A DNA stretch of 64,000 nt from Scalesia atractyloides (lineage: Eukaryota; Streptophyta; Magnoliopsida; Asterales; Asteraceae). Positions 24,681 through 36,061 of this stretch are shown piece after piece. A program made the translations under genes and the position numbers. Every line of letters begins with the position of its first letter. The stretch's first letter is position 1. The stretch lies in contig CAMTDV010000013.1 in assembly GCA_947069175.1 (NCBI GenBank), forward strand, positions 27,965,857-28,029,856. The letters are read 5' to 3'. The notes under the pieces are model-generated. The model was given only the letters and a program-made list of their open reading frames with translations. It was not told the origin of the DNA and made no database searches.

Positions 24681-24835
24681 TAGTGTACTTTTGTTGGTTT
24701 CATTTGGTGTGTGTTTGTGTTGTGGAATGTAACACCCTGTAAAATCATGTCCAATATTATAGTGACATGTGTTGTATTTTAAATATAGTCTGTTAAAAGA
24801 CCAATAAGGACTAAAAACATCAACATGCTCAATCT

Positions 24836-25165
24836 GAGCCTCTAAGTGACGGTCCGATGTCGACATGCATAAATAACAGCCTCTGAGTGACTGATATGTC
24901 AACATGCTTAAATCATTAGCCTCTGAGTGACTGATATGTCAACATGCTTGAAATTTGGCCTCTGAGTGACTGATATGTTAACATGCCCAGCCTCTGAGTG
25001 ACATCGGAATCAACATGCTTATAATAAGCCTCTGAGTGATCTTTTGCGAAGTCCTAACTCTCATACGTGCCATTTGTTGGAAGAGAGAGTCCAATTTTGT
25101 AAATATGTAAAAGTTGGATGATGGAGGATTAAAAGTGTCAACATGTTAATTATACCTTTGAGTGA
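24836..25165. repeat. About 40-bp repeats with CTCTGAGTGA and TCAACATGC words
   Basis: GCCTCTGAGTGAC-type words recur at about 24836, 24881, 24921, 24960, 24991 and 25027, with a weaker one near 25155. They alternate with TCAACATGC-type words. Equivalent blocks are in LTR 2 (35517-35850), LTR 3 (45602-45935) and LTR 4 (61145-61475). Confidence 0.85.
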
Positions 25166-26107
25166 CCTTCTAACGAACCGAGAGCTCGACAATGTCCAGG
25201 CATAATCCCGGGTATGCCAAATATTAGCTACAGAGGGATAAAAGTGAAAAAAAGGTGTTTAAAAAGGTTTTTAAAAGCTTTTTAAAGTTAAGGGGCTAAA
25301 GTGTCAAAGTTTGAAACTGGCTAAGGGGCGGTCGCAGGCCGCGAGAGACTTGGTTTGTGTTTCTCGTGGTGCGCGAGAGAGCCTCTACTGCAGAAAGTTT
25401 TTTTTGGAGACAAAGCAAAACTCCAAAACCATTAATTCAAAACCATGGCTTCTCTAAACTGCTATGCCACGTTTTGGGACACTTGTAAGCTTCTTCTTAC
25501 ACCCCTAAACACCTGGCTTCACCTCCTTTGAGCTCCCCAATTATGAATAGGTGCTTAAGTTCACCATTTCAACTTGCACCTTTCTCATTCACTCTTCTCC
25601 CTCCTCTGGAAGTTCCTAACTAAAAGGAGCAATCCAACATAGTTCTTTTGCATCTAGGAATCACTGGTAAGTGTTCCTTCTTTGTGCATTTTTGTTTGTA
25701 GGCTTTTATTGCCAAAAGGCAAGCGTTTTGCGGAAATGCTTTGACTTTCGGTTAAGACCAGTATGGTCAAGCCATTGTTCGAAATGAACATGGCTAAGTG
25801 ATCGTAATAAGGTAGGTGTTAGTCCATATAAAGGGCACCTCCTGAAGATCACGTTTGCTAGACCAATTGACGGGTCAAAGTTATGCAAATAAAAAGTCAA
25901 ACATGCCATTTTTTGGAAAAATCATAAATTGATCTTATATATGTTATGAAACCTGTTTTGACACTTAAACAAGTTGGTAATAATTATTAGGACATGTAAG
26001 AACATGTTCGGCTCGTCAATTTCAGTTATAGGGTCGGTTCGCAACCGAAAGTCGTTAAGTTTGACTTCTGCTTTGAGTTTTGATTCTGACCCGATTTAGA
26101 TTAGTTA

Positions 26108-27080
26108 CTTACTGATCTAAAGTCGCATTATGATCATAATATAATGTAGCATAACCCTCTGAGGTTATATTACATGATCATAATCAGAATCCAAGTTTAT
26201 GCACAAGTTCCATAATTATGCCATCTTTGACCAAAATGTCTTTTTTGCATAAAACAAGGTTTTAAATGGTAATGAACTTGAAAATGAGTTTTCTACTGAT
26301 GTAATATTATAAGTAGGATTATTTGGAATGTTAAACCAAGTTATAAACTGAGTTTTCAAGCAAGTCCTTAAACTAGATAAATGGCGATTTTAGCCCTTGT
26401 GGCTCATAAAATAGTTTTAATCAAATCTTTTCAAGGTAAATCTTTTACCTACTAATATGTTATATTAAATAACATATCTAAGACATTTTAATCTGACCTT
26501 AACATCAGTTTTCATAAACATCGCATAAAGACGCCATTTTACGACATAAGCGTCGTTTAGGCGAATAGTACGATTTTGAACCATATTAATGGACCAAGAC
26601 TTGTTACCTACTGATTTTAAAACTTATTTTAAACATGTTTATAGCATGTACATGTTATAAACTAAGAATCCCAAATAATTTATAAACTATGTGTAAAATG
26701 ACCAAAATGCCCCTTGGGTGCATAGTTTGGTCATAAAAGGTAAAATACACATAAAATTGATCTCCTACTGATATTATATCATAAATAAAGTATTTTTCCA
26801 GAATACTTATAACAATGACATTAAATTATATTCAAGTTCCTTTTATACGGTATATAATTACCGAAATGCCCTTATAAGGCATAGTTTCGTTTTAAAACCA
26901 TAACGAGCATACAAGTTGATATCCTACTGATATCTTAACTTATTTAAAGTATAAAGGCATATAGAACTTATCCATAACTTATCATGTTACCCGATATCGC
27001 TAATATGTGCACAATTACGTATATGTAACTATTTTACGGAAATTAACCGAAACGGGTTTAACCTTGTCATTTAAGTTTCA
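26108..27080. repeat. About 158-bp degenerate tandem repeat in the LTR
   Basis: The word CTACTGAT or a close variant occurs at 26108, 26293, 26449, 26608, 26765 and 26924, so spacings are 185, 156, 159, 157 and 159. Blocks also share loosely placed 'ccaaaatgcc', 'gcatagttt' and 'ataaactaag'-type words. The same phasing is visible in the other array LTRs and, inverted, in the minus-strand copy at 9693-12067. Confidence 0.7.
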
Positions 27081-28157
27081 AAATCCAGAATGTATATAGT
27101 TTACCCATATTAAACAAGTCAAGGTACTTGTTGGGATTAAACTACATTCTATCTAATCATCGTTTAATCTAGCGTCATACGTTTTGTTCAAGTAAGCTAG
27201 TCGGTCTAAGTCTATGACTTAAATAAGACCGTTAGTATTTCATTGGTTAGTTTTTGCCATAACCTAGATCAGAGACTTGCCGGTAAATGCTATCTGCACT
27301 TAGTCCTTTTTGTGTACGGCTGAGTTATTAAAAAAATTAAAGAAGACTAGCTCAGGTAAATACTCTCGACTTATTTCCCCTTTACGAGCTTGGGTTACGG
27401 TAAATTTTACCGTTTGGTCGGAAATGGGATTTAATCGAACGCCGGTTCGGGGATAATAAATTAGCATATTCTGTTTTAATCTGTTTTGTTTGATAATTTA
27501 AACATTGGGGGTTAACTACCGTGTCCTGGATATCCTCAGCTCATTACAATAGAAATTTCCACGACCTTTGTGCGGGTGTAGGCATACACCCGATAGACGC
27601 TCAATTATGCATTCCCACAAGGATGGGAGGAATTGACTCCTTCGTGAGTCCAATGTGGTATGTACGTTAATTGTGTTGGTCTCCGTACCGAGCCCCGTAT
27701 GTATGACAAACATGGTTGGACGGTCAATTAACCCAAGTTATAAAAAGATTTTGTGCTGATACGCACTTAAAACATTTTTGAAATGTTTTCAAAATGAGTC
27801 AGTTGGGTGTATTTACCAGCGTAAGCTGACGTATTTTCAAAAGACTAAACTGCAGGTACAATACGAAAATAGGCTGGAAGTGCTCGGTAGTGATAAAGGA
27901 TCTTGCAAATCCTAAATCTGCCTAAAGTCTGTTTTGTATTCTTTTCGTGTACAATTTATGATCCGCCTGTGGATCTTTTATTACAAGCTTGTATATTATT
28001 TTATTTCAAACATTTGGTATGTAATAGTAATTTTACTCCAAGACTTCAATTGTGCCGTGTTTAATTGACTATGATGATTATCAACTGACGTCACGATACT
28101 CCCCACCCGGGCCCACCAGTGTATGGATTTGGGTTGGAAATCCGGGGTGTGACAGGT

Positions 28158-28169
28158 TGGTATCAGAGC
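28158..28169 (+). other. Primer-binding site of unit 1, tRNA-iMet type
   Basis: TGGTATCAGAGC, complementary to the 3' end of plant initiator tRNA-Met, 3 bases after LTR 1. Confidence 0.95.
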
Positions 28170-28325
28170 CAACGTTTGAGAGAATTAAAAACTAGCCTTT
28201 TGTGTTTAATCTCAAACCTACACGTGCACATTCCTTAGACTTCCGAGTCTAGGCATTGACCTACGATTTACTCATTTCATTATTAAGTTATTAGTATTGT
28301 TTTTTAATTGATTTTTAACAGGAAA

Positions 28326-29391
28326 CTGCCGCCACGTGTGAGAGGACCAAGTGGAAGAGGAAAAGGTCCAATGAGGGGAGGATCATCAGGGTGCATACTC
28401 CCTCAACCTCATAATTCAGATGCTTATCAAGAATCAGGAGATTCATCTCCTTGGCAACCAGCGAGACGTTCTGTCTCTAATAGACACTCGCCCTCACATT
28501 CCCAAAATTTCTTACCACTCTCAACACTCCTATCATTCACACCATACCCATCATTCCCATTCACATTCTTACCATGAAGAATTTAACGCCAACCATTATC
28601 TTAACACGCCACATCCTATGGACGAGGACTCCGACCCGGAGATGCCGCCGTCGGGATCAAATGTGCATCCCATTGAAATTTCGAGCGATTTGAACTCTTA
28701 TGCTGGATCGCCCTACCAAGGTCCTAATGAGTAGGACCAATACTGGAACCAATTCATCTTCGCCCACACTCCTTCCCATCACTCTCAACCACCTCCTGTT
28801 CAAGAAGATGTCCACATGGAACCGGTGGACCAACCTCAACCACCACCTGAACCACCAAGGAGGAAGCATGGAGCACGTATGTCGGTACATGCAGGATAAA
28901 GGTCGGGATCACTGCCACCTTTGCCAAACTCTTACCCCACAATTCAAGAGGACCCACAAATGGGTGGACCCTCTAATGTTTCACCTATAGTAGAACCAAC
29001 ACCCGTACCTACAGTTCAACCACCACCATTGGGTTATACTAACCCAATTCCTACATATCCAAACACGTCTGGATATAATCCTTATAACCCGTCTACACCG
29101 GTAGACTATCAAGCATGGTCGCAAGACCCCTACATGCAGGCGGTTATGCACAATGCACTTTACCTGTCTCCTTTCCCACCTACTTATCCACCAACTAGAT
29201 ACCCAACTTATGGGTACCAGCATCCGGTTATGCCCCAACCACAACCACAACCTCCGCCACCACTTGAGGTCATTAATGAGGCCTTAGAACAGATGAAAGA
29301 GATGCAGCACCAGGCGGAGAAAACAGAGAAGAAGACAAACAAGTTCTTCAAGAAACTCTCCAAGTTGGTCAAGGGAAAGAAGGACGAGTGA
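28326..29391 (+). pseudogene. ORF1 of unit 1: extra Pro/His-rich ORF upstream of gag
   Basis: This is the first reading frame after the PBS, well upstream of gag. The expected start is CTG here instead of the ATG seen in units 2 and 3. The N-terminus is basic (PPRVRGPSGRGKGP), then comes a Ser/His-rich zone, an acidic stretch (DEDSDPEMPPSG), a long Pro-rich region with PPPP-type clusters, and a C-terminal Lys/Glu-rich helix (EALEQMKEMQHQAEKTEKK) that could be a coiled coil. Damage in this copy: a 1-base insertion near 28507, a deletion of about 30 bp near 28606, stops at 28732-28734 and 28897-28899. Function unknown; I recognise no catalytic domain. It is not the canonical gag, which follows at 30861. 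Confidence 0.75.
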
Positions 29392-29964
29392 AGTCTCTTC
29401 TAATTATATGTAGTCCCTGCGAGGACATTGTTATTTCTTTAGTCCCAGCGTGGACATCTCTATTTCTTTAAAGTCCTTGTATGGACAAGGTTATTTCATT
29501 TTTCTAGTATTGTAAATTCTATTGGAAAATTTATGAAGTATTTGGAATTATATATATGTATTCATCCTCTTGAAAACGAGCGTCTCAATTTTACTCGAAA
29601 TTTATGCTCTGCTATATAATTCCAAATGATCTTAATGGATTGATTATGCTAAGTGGCGTAGACCACATATTGGCCAAGAAATGTAGTTAAGTACGAAGGG
29701 GTCTTCTATCAAGATAGTTAAGGGAAGTTATCCTTCTATCCAGAGGTAAGGGACTAGGTCCAAACCTCCAATGTCATTAAGGTCGACGGTGACCGGGACC
29801 ATTAATCAATCATTAAGGTACTTTTATTTGAACCTTAAAGAAATGTTCATACTCTTGGTAGTGTGACTTGAGGAATCACGCTAGCCTTCAAGGTAATCGA
29901 CTATGTCCTAACCTTATATAGCCCTTTTGATCTACTTGATCCCGGCTAATACCACCAGTGCGGT
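29392..29964. other. Untranslated spacer between ORF1 and the 67-bp repeats, unit 1
   Basis: No open frame of note. It starts with three short words of the form 'agtcc(t/c)...(t/g)ggaca' and is conserved in units 2 (39985-40563) and 3 (50064-50641). It is probably leader RNA of gag. Confidence 0.6.
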
Positions 29965-30600
29965 GACTATACATCTGATATGATGTAGGCCCATGTGCCC
30001 AATTTATTGTCCAGCGGGACAGGCTGATATACCATATACATCTGATATGATGTAGGCCAATGTGTCCAATTTATTGTCCAGCGGGACAGGCTGATATGCC
30101 ATATACATCTAATATGATGTAGGCCAATGTGCCCAATTTAATGTCCAGCAGGACATGCTGATATGCCATATACATCTGATATGATGTAGGCCAATGTGCC
30201 CAATTTATGTCCAGCGGGACAGGCTGATATGCCATATACATCTGATATGATGTAGGCCAATGTGCATAATTTATTGTCCAGCGGGACAGGCTGATATGCC
30301 ATATACATCTGATATGATGTAGGCCAATGTGTCCAATTGATATGATGTAGGCCAATGTGTCCAATTTATGTCCAGTGGGACAGGCTGATACGCCATATAC
30401 ATCTGATATGATGTAGGCCAATGTGCCCAATTTATTGTCCAACGGGACAGGCTGATATGCCATATACATCTGATATGATGTAGGCCAATGTGTCCAATTT
30501 ATGTCCATCGGGACTGGCTGATATACCATATACATCTGATATGATGTAGACCAATGTGCCCAATTATTATGTGCATTAGGGACAAGCCTATGAGCTACAT
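29965..30600. repeat. 67-bp tandem repeat, unit 1 (9 copies)
   Basis: Units of about 66-67 bp built on 'catctgatatgatgtaggcc' then 'caatttattgtccagcggga' then 'ggctgatatgccatata'. Copies start near 29967, 30027, 30105, 30172, 30238, 30305, 30399, 30467 and 30533. The sixth contains an extra partial duplication. The long minus-strand frame at 30071-30643 exists only because of this repeat. Confidence 0.93.
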
Positions 30601-30844
30601 AATTGTCAATGATGACAATGACAGTTGTGACATTGTGATCCACTGTCCAATAATATATGGACTACGTCCAAATTGTAATTTGCCTATGATGGTCCTATTA
30701 AGACCTAGGACAAATATAGATCTAATAAGCCTAAGAGTTGTGATGTTACTCACACTAAGTATAAGCAATGGATTGTTATATCCAATGTTGGAAGCCGATA
30801 TGGTTGATATACCATGGCTAAACAAAATTTTATTTGGTATATAG
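30554..30844 (+). other. Conserved 96-codon open frame just before gag, unit 1
   Basis: This frame stays open with the same length in all three units (40988-41278, 51124-51414) and ends 16 bases before the gag start position. The product would be Ile/Leu/Met-rich with no domain I recognise. Because the units are near-identical by descent, openness alone is weak evidence for a gene. Confidence 0.25.
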
Positions 30845-30860
30845 AAACCAAGACTTAAAG

Positions 30861-32085
30861 ATGGCTAATTCGAATGAAGCACAAAATAGCCAGCGGGCAT
30901 TGAACCCAGCAATGCAGAAAATAGAAATGTTAATGTTAATGATTTCCAAGCTCGCATTGATGCGGCCGTGGAAAGGGCCATGGTAAGGCCATAGAAAAGC
31001 TAAGAGAGTCGAGTGCTACTCGTTCTAGACCCTTATCTATTCCACCATCTTCAGCTCATAAGGAGAGCTCCGTTCACTCATCGAATTCAAGGAGTCAACC
31101 AAGGAGAATAGATTTTGCAGAAAGGTCCCGTTCTGTTAAAGACAGATGTACCTACAAGTACTTTGTCTCCTGTAAACGTCGAGACTTTAACAGAGAGAAA
31201 GGAGCTGTAGAAGCTCTAAAGTGGCTAGACGAGATGGAGACGATAGTAGATATCAGCAATTGTGCTGATAAGGATGTGGTCAATTACGTTTCACAATCCT
31301 TCAAGGGCGATGCCCTAATATGGTGGAAAGCCATGATTCAATCAACAGGTAAGGTACACCTGTACAACTTGGGATGGTCCAAGTTTGTTGATTTGGTAAA
31401 GGAAACTTACTGCCCACCTCATGAGGTGGAGAAGTTAGAGACAGACTTCTTGTCTCTTTCCATGAAAAACCTAAACTGTCGGATGTACGTTTCCGATTTC
31501 AATTCCCTATCTAGGTTAGTATCCTGCCTAATCACCCCTGAATCCAAACGCATTGCGCGTTTTATCAATGGATTGGCGCCCGAAATAGAGGTAATGGTAA
31601 AGGCTGCTCAGCCTAATACCTTTAGGTCCGCTGTACACCTATCTCTTTCCCTCACCCTTGATTTGGTAAGACAAAAGTCAGTTAGGACTGAAACTGACAG
31701 AAAGAGGAAACGGGAGGATAATAACTCCCAAAGATTTAAAAAGGGAAATTTTAGATTCAAGAAGAACCAGCACACGTCTAATGACAAACCTCTGTGCAAG
31801 AAATGTAAATATAGTCATTGGGGACAGTGTGACATAAATCCACAGACCAAACCCTGTGGTATCTGCAAAAGAAAAGGGCATAAGACCTTAGATTGCAAGG
31901 ATCTTAAGGATGCAGTTTGCTACAACTGCAATGAAAAAGGGCATATAACGTACAATTGCCCCAAGAAACCCAAAAGTAACGATGCAAAGCCTGGAGAGGC
32001 CAAGAAGGGGAATGCCTGTGCCTTTCAAATGAATGCCAGGGAGGCCGTTAATGACAACAGCGTCATAACAGGTACTTTCCCCATT
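30861..32085 (+). pseudogene. gag: gag of unit 1 (Tekay-like)
   Basis: Capsid and nucleocapsid protein of the retrotransposon. ATG at 30861 (MANSNEAQNS) is kept here, but indels near 30895 and 30982 shift the frame. The main open part starts at 31234. Landmarks are SFKGDALIWWKAMI (capsid core, about 31300), a basic linker (RKRKRED) and three zinc knuckles at 31794-31959: CX2CX3HX3C, then two CX2CX4HX4C. It runs in frame into protease, so gag and pol form one polyprotein as in other plant chromoviruses. Confidence 0.9.
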
Positions 32086-35000
32086 AATGATATTTACGCT
32101 AGAGTTCTTTTTGACTCGGGTGCAGATAGAACTTTTGTTAATCATAAGTTTAGTAAACTATTAAACCTGCGCATAAGAACTCTAGATAAAATTTATGAGA
32201 TAAAACTCGCCTATGGAACCTTAGAAATTGCATCTTCCATTCTTGATGGATGCTCTATATCCATTAAGAATCATTCCATCCCTATCTCTCTTCTACCAAT
32301 GAAATTGGCAGGGTTCGATGTTGTCTTGGGCATGGATTGGTTATCTCATAACCAAGCCGGCATTTCCTACGATAAGAAGCTCATCGAAATTAAAACCCTA
32401 TCTGGTGAAATGATCACCATCCCCGGAGACTCACACTATGGACTGCCAGACAATGTGTCATTATTTAAGGCATCCAAGTGTTTGAGAAAAGGTTGTGTCA
32501 TTTACATGGCACAAGTCACCATAAATGAACTAAAGCCGAACCTTGAAGATCTACCAGTTATCTTGGAATATCCTAATGTTTTCCCAGAAGAATTACCAGG
32601 CCTACCTCCAGAAAAGCAAGTGGAGTTCAGAATTGACATCATACCAGGATCAGCACCTGTGGCTAGAGCTCCATATAGGCTAGCACCAATGGAGATGAAG
32701 GAATTGAGGACGCAACTAGACGAACTCTTAGAGAAAGGCTTTATTCCGCCTAGTTCCTCACCTTGGGGAGCTCCTATCCTCTTTGTAAAGAAGAAAGACG
32801 GTTCGATGCGAATTGTATCGATTGCCGAGAGTTAAAGAAGTTAACAATTAAGAATAGATATCCTCTGCCCAGGATCGATGATCTATTCGACCAACTTCAA
32901 GGGGCTAGTTACTTTTCTAAGATAGATTTGAGATCAGGACATCATCAACTGAAGGTTAGAAATGAAGATGTTTCTAAGACAGCCTTCGGGCCCGCTATGG
33001 TCATTTTGAATTCTTGGTGATGCCTTTTAGGCTCACAAATGCACCTGCAGCATTCATGGATCTCATGAATAGAGTCTGTAAACCATATTTGGATAAGTTT
33101 GTCATTGTCTTCATAGACGACATACTTATCTACTCTCATAATCAAGCAGATCATGAGAAACATCTTTGGTGCAACCTAGAATTATTAAGGCTGGAGAAAC
33201 TTTATGCAAAGTTCTCTAAATGCAAATTTTGGCTTAGAGAAGTCTAATTCCTCGGACATGTTGTAAGTGAGCGTGGTATCTAAGTGGATCCCGCCAAGAT
33301 AGAAGCCATAATGAATTGGGAAGTTCCCAAGACTCCATCTGAAATTCGCAGTTTCTTAGGACTGGCTGGTTATTATAGAAGGTTCATTGAGAACTTCTCG
33401 AGAATAGCCACTCCTCTAACTACCTTGACCCGTAAGAATATTAAATATAATTGGGGTCCAAAGCAACAAGAATCTTTTGAGATTCTAAAACACAAGTTGA
33501 TCAATGCTCCTGTGTTATCTCTACCTGAGGGTATTAAGAATTTTTATGTCTATTGTGATGCATCACACACCGGTATGGGCTATGTGCTAATGCAAAATGG
33601 TAAGGTAATTGCCTATGCATCACGCCAATTAAAGGTGCATGAAAAGAATTACACCACCCATGATTTGGAACTGGGTGCCGTTGTATTTGCACTAAAACTG
33701 TGGAGACATTACTTGTATGGCACGAAGTGTATTATATACACTGATCATAAAAGTCTTCAACACCTGTTCAATCAAAAGGAATTGAACATGCGACGACGTC
33801 GGTGGATGGAAACACTTAATGATTATGATTGCGAGATTCGCTACCATCCCGACAAGGCGAATGTAGTTGCCGATGCCTTAAGTCGCAAAGAGAGAGTTAA
33901 ACCTATTAGGATTAACGCCAAGAGCATTGAGCTCAGAAATAGCTTAAGTGAAAAGCTATTAGATGCGCAAAAGCAAGCCTTATTAGAGGCTAATATTCCT
34001 AATGAGGGATTAGGCGGAACTGTTGATAAAATAACGCCTGGAAAGGATGGAATCCTAAGATTTAATGATAGAATTTGGGTTCCAGTCCTTGGAGGACTTA
34101 GAGATCTAATCCTCCGAGAAGCGCATAGTTCAAGATACTCAGTTCACCCTGGCGGTGACAAGATGTATCAAGATTTAAAGAAGAATTATTGGTGGATGGG
34201 TTTGAAGAAATCCATAGCCACTTATGTAGCTAAGTGTCTGACGTGTTCACAAGTTAATGCTGAACATCAAAAACCGTCAAGACTTCTACAACAGCTTGAG
34301 ATTCCCACCTGGAAATGGAAAATGGTAATTTGTGGACTTAATTACCAAGTTACCTAAGACCATATGTGGTAATGACACGATTTGGGTCATCGTTTTTAGG
34401 CTGACTAAGTCAGCACATTTCTTGCCAATTAAAGAGACTTATAGTTCTGACAAATTGGCTAAATTGTACGTGGACAAGATTGTGTCCCTACACGGTGTGC
34501 CAGTATCTATTGTATCTGTCAGAGATACTAGATACACGTCTCATTTTTGGAAAAGTTTCCAACAATCGTTAGGCACACGATTAAACTTTAGTACGGCTTA
34601 CCATCCACAGACTGATGGTCAAAGTGAGCGTATTATTCAAACTTGGAAGACATGCTTAGGGCATGTGTGATTGATTTAGGTGGAAGTTGGGATGACCACT
34701 TACCCCTAATAGAATTCTCCTACAATAACAGCTATCATACTAGCATCAAGGCTGCTCCTTTTGAGGCCTTGTATGGGAGAAAATGTAGAACGCCTGTGTG
34801 TTAGGCAGAAGTTGGGGAAGCCCAACTATCAGGATCGGAGATTGTCCTGGAGACCACGAAAAAGATTATATAAATCCGTGATCGTCTCAAAGCTGCCAGA
34901 GATAGGCAGAAGAGCTATGCTGACAAGAGGCGTAAACCTCTTAAGTTCCAAGTAGGGGACAAAGTCATGTTAAAGGTATCACCCTGGAAAGGTGTGATGC

Positions 35001-35344
35001 GTTTTGGAAAGAAGGGAAAGTTGAGCCCAAGATATATTGGACCCTTCGAGATAATCGAATGTGTCGGCACTGTAGCTTATAAGCTCAGGTTGCCTGAGGA
35101 TCTTAGTGGAATCCATAATGTATTCCACATATCTAATCTTAAGAAATGCCTAGCCGATGAGTCGCTAGCAATGTCACATAAAGATGTGCAAATAGATGAA
35201 AACCTGAGGTTTGTTGAGAAACCTATTTCGATCGAGGATCGACAGGTTAAGAAGCTCCGAAGAAAAATGATACCTATAGTAAAGGTTAAGTGGGACGCTT
35301 TTAGAGGTCTTGAGTATACATGGGAGGTTGAGCTTACTATGTGA
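32086..35344 (+). pseudogene. pol: pol of unit 1: PR, RT, RNase H, INT, chromodomain-like tail
   Basis: Protease FDSGADRTFV (active-site DSG at 32113-32121) with VVLGMDWLSHN. RT begins about 32590; a 1-base loss near 32812 shifts the frame. KIDLRSG and FIDDILIYS (catalytic DD at 33116-33121) remain. In-frame stops lie at 33244-33246 and 33281-33283. RNase H (YCDASH, TDHKSLQ, ADALSRK) is open at 33284-34357. Integrase has the HHCC zinc finger, but the first catalytic Asp is Phe (34395-34397) and the second is Val (34518-34520); more indels and a stop follow (34642, 34803). The C-terminal part has the GPY/F motif and ends VKVKWDAFRGLEYTWEVE, a chromodomain-like tail. It cannot make a working polyprotein. 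Confidence 0.93.
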
Positions 35345-35395
35345 CAAAAATACCCCCATCTTTTTGAATAAAATCTCGAGGTCAAGGTTTCTTTT

Positions 35396-35408
35396 AAGGG
35401 AGTGAGGA
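35396..35408 (+). other. Polypurine tract of unit 1
   Basis: AAGGGAGTGAGGA directly before LTR 2, with one T interruption. This is the plus-strand primer site of reverse transcription. Confidence 0.85.
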
Positions 35409-36022
35409 TGTAACACCCTGTAAATCGTGTCCAATAGTATAATGACACGTGTTGTATTATAAACATAGTCTGTTAAAAGACCAATAAGGACTAAAGACGT
35501 CAACATGCTCAATCTGAGCCTCTGAGTGATGGTCCGATGTTGACATGCATAAATAACAGTCTCTGAGTGACTGATATGTCAACATGCTTAAATCATTAGC
35601 CTCTGAGTGACTGATATGTCAACATGCTTGAAATTTGGTCTCTGAGTGACTGATATGTCAACATGCCCAGCCTCTGAGTGACATCGGAATCAAAATGCTT
35701 ATAATAAGCCTCTGAGTGATCTTTTGCGAAGTCCTAACTCTCATACGTGCCATTTGTTAGACGAGAGAGTTCAATTTTGTAAATATGTGAAAGTTGGATG
35801 ATGGAGGGATTAAAAGTGTCAACATCTTAATTTATACCTCTGAGTGACCTTTTAACGAACCGAGAGCTCAACAATGTCCGGGCAAAATCCCGGGGATGCC
35901 AAATATTTGCTACGGAGGGCAAAAAGTGCCAAAAAGGTGTTTAAAAAGATTTTTAAAAGCTTTTTAAAGTTAAGGGGCTAAAGTGTCAAAGTTTGAAACT
36001 GGCTAATGGGCGGTCGCGGGCT

Positions 36023-36061
36023 GCGAGAGACTTGGTCTGTGTCTCTCGCGGGGCGCGAGAG
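36023..36061. repeat. Two overlapping GC-rich hairpins in LTR 2
   Basis: GCGAGAGAC (36023-36031) pairs with GTCTCTCGC (36041-36049). CTCTCGCG (36043-36050) can instead pair with CGCGAGAG (36054-36061). The two stems exclude each other. LTRs 3 and 4 keep both; LTR 1 is degraded. Confidence 0.85.

Larger units (their letters stand above)
24728..28154 (+). mobile_element. Array LTR 1
   Basis: TGTAACACCC...GGGTGTGACA, 3427 bp, with a PBS 3 bases downstream. It is the only complete array LTR that keeps a 128-bp segment (27773-27900) absent from LTRs 2 and 3. It contains the 40-bp CTCTGAGTGA repeats (24836-25165), a degenerate GC-rich hairpin (25341-25378), a TATA-like TATGAATA near 25542, and six CTACTGAT-phased blocks (26108-27080). 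Open frames inside it are shadows. Confidence 0.93.

Noticed and set aside
24315..24905. Minus-strand 196-codon frame across the Athila-array junction
   Set aside because: It spans two unrelated elements and overlaps the LTR start. Similar antisense frames occur at the other unit-LTR junctions (45162-45671, 60705-61214), which shows they are shadows.
29965..30600. CRISPR-like array
   Set aside because: The repeats are head-to-tail with no unique spacers, inside a plant retrotransposon.
30071..30643. 190-codon minus-strand frame with repeating peptide
   Set aside because: It is the antisense of the 67-bp tandem repeat. In unit 2 no such frame is open, and in unit 3 it is shorter.
31234..35344. 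Integrated plant pararetrovirus
   Set aside because: LTRs, an iMet PBS, a polypurine tract, integrase and a chromodomain-like tail fit an LTR retrotransposon. No movement-protein-like frame is present.
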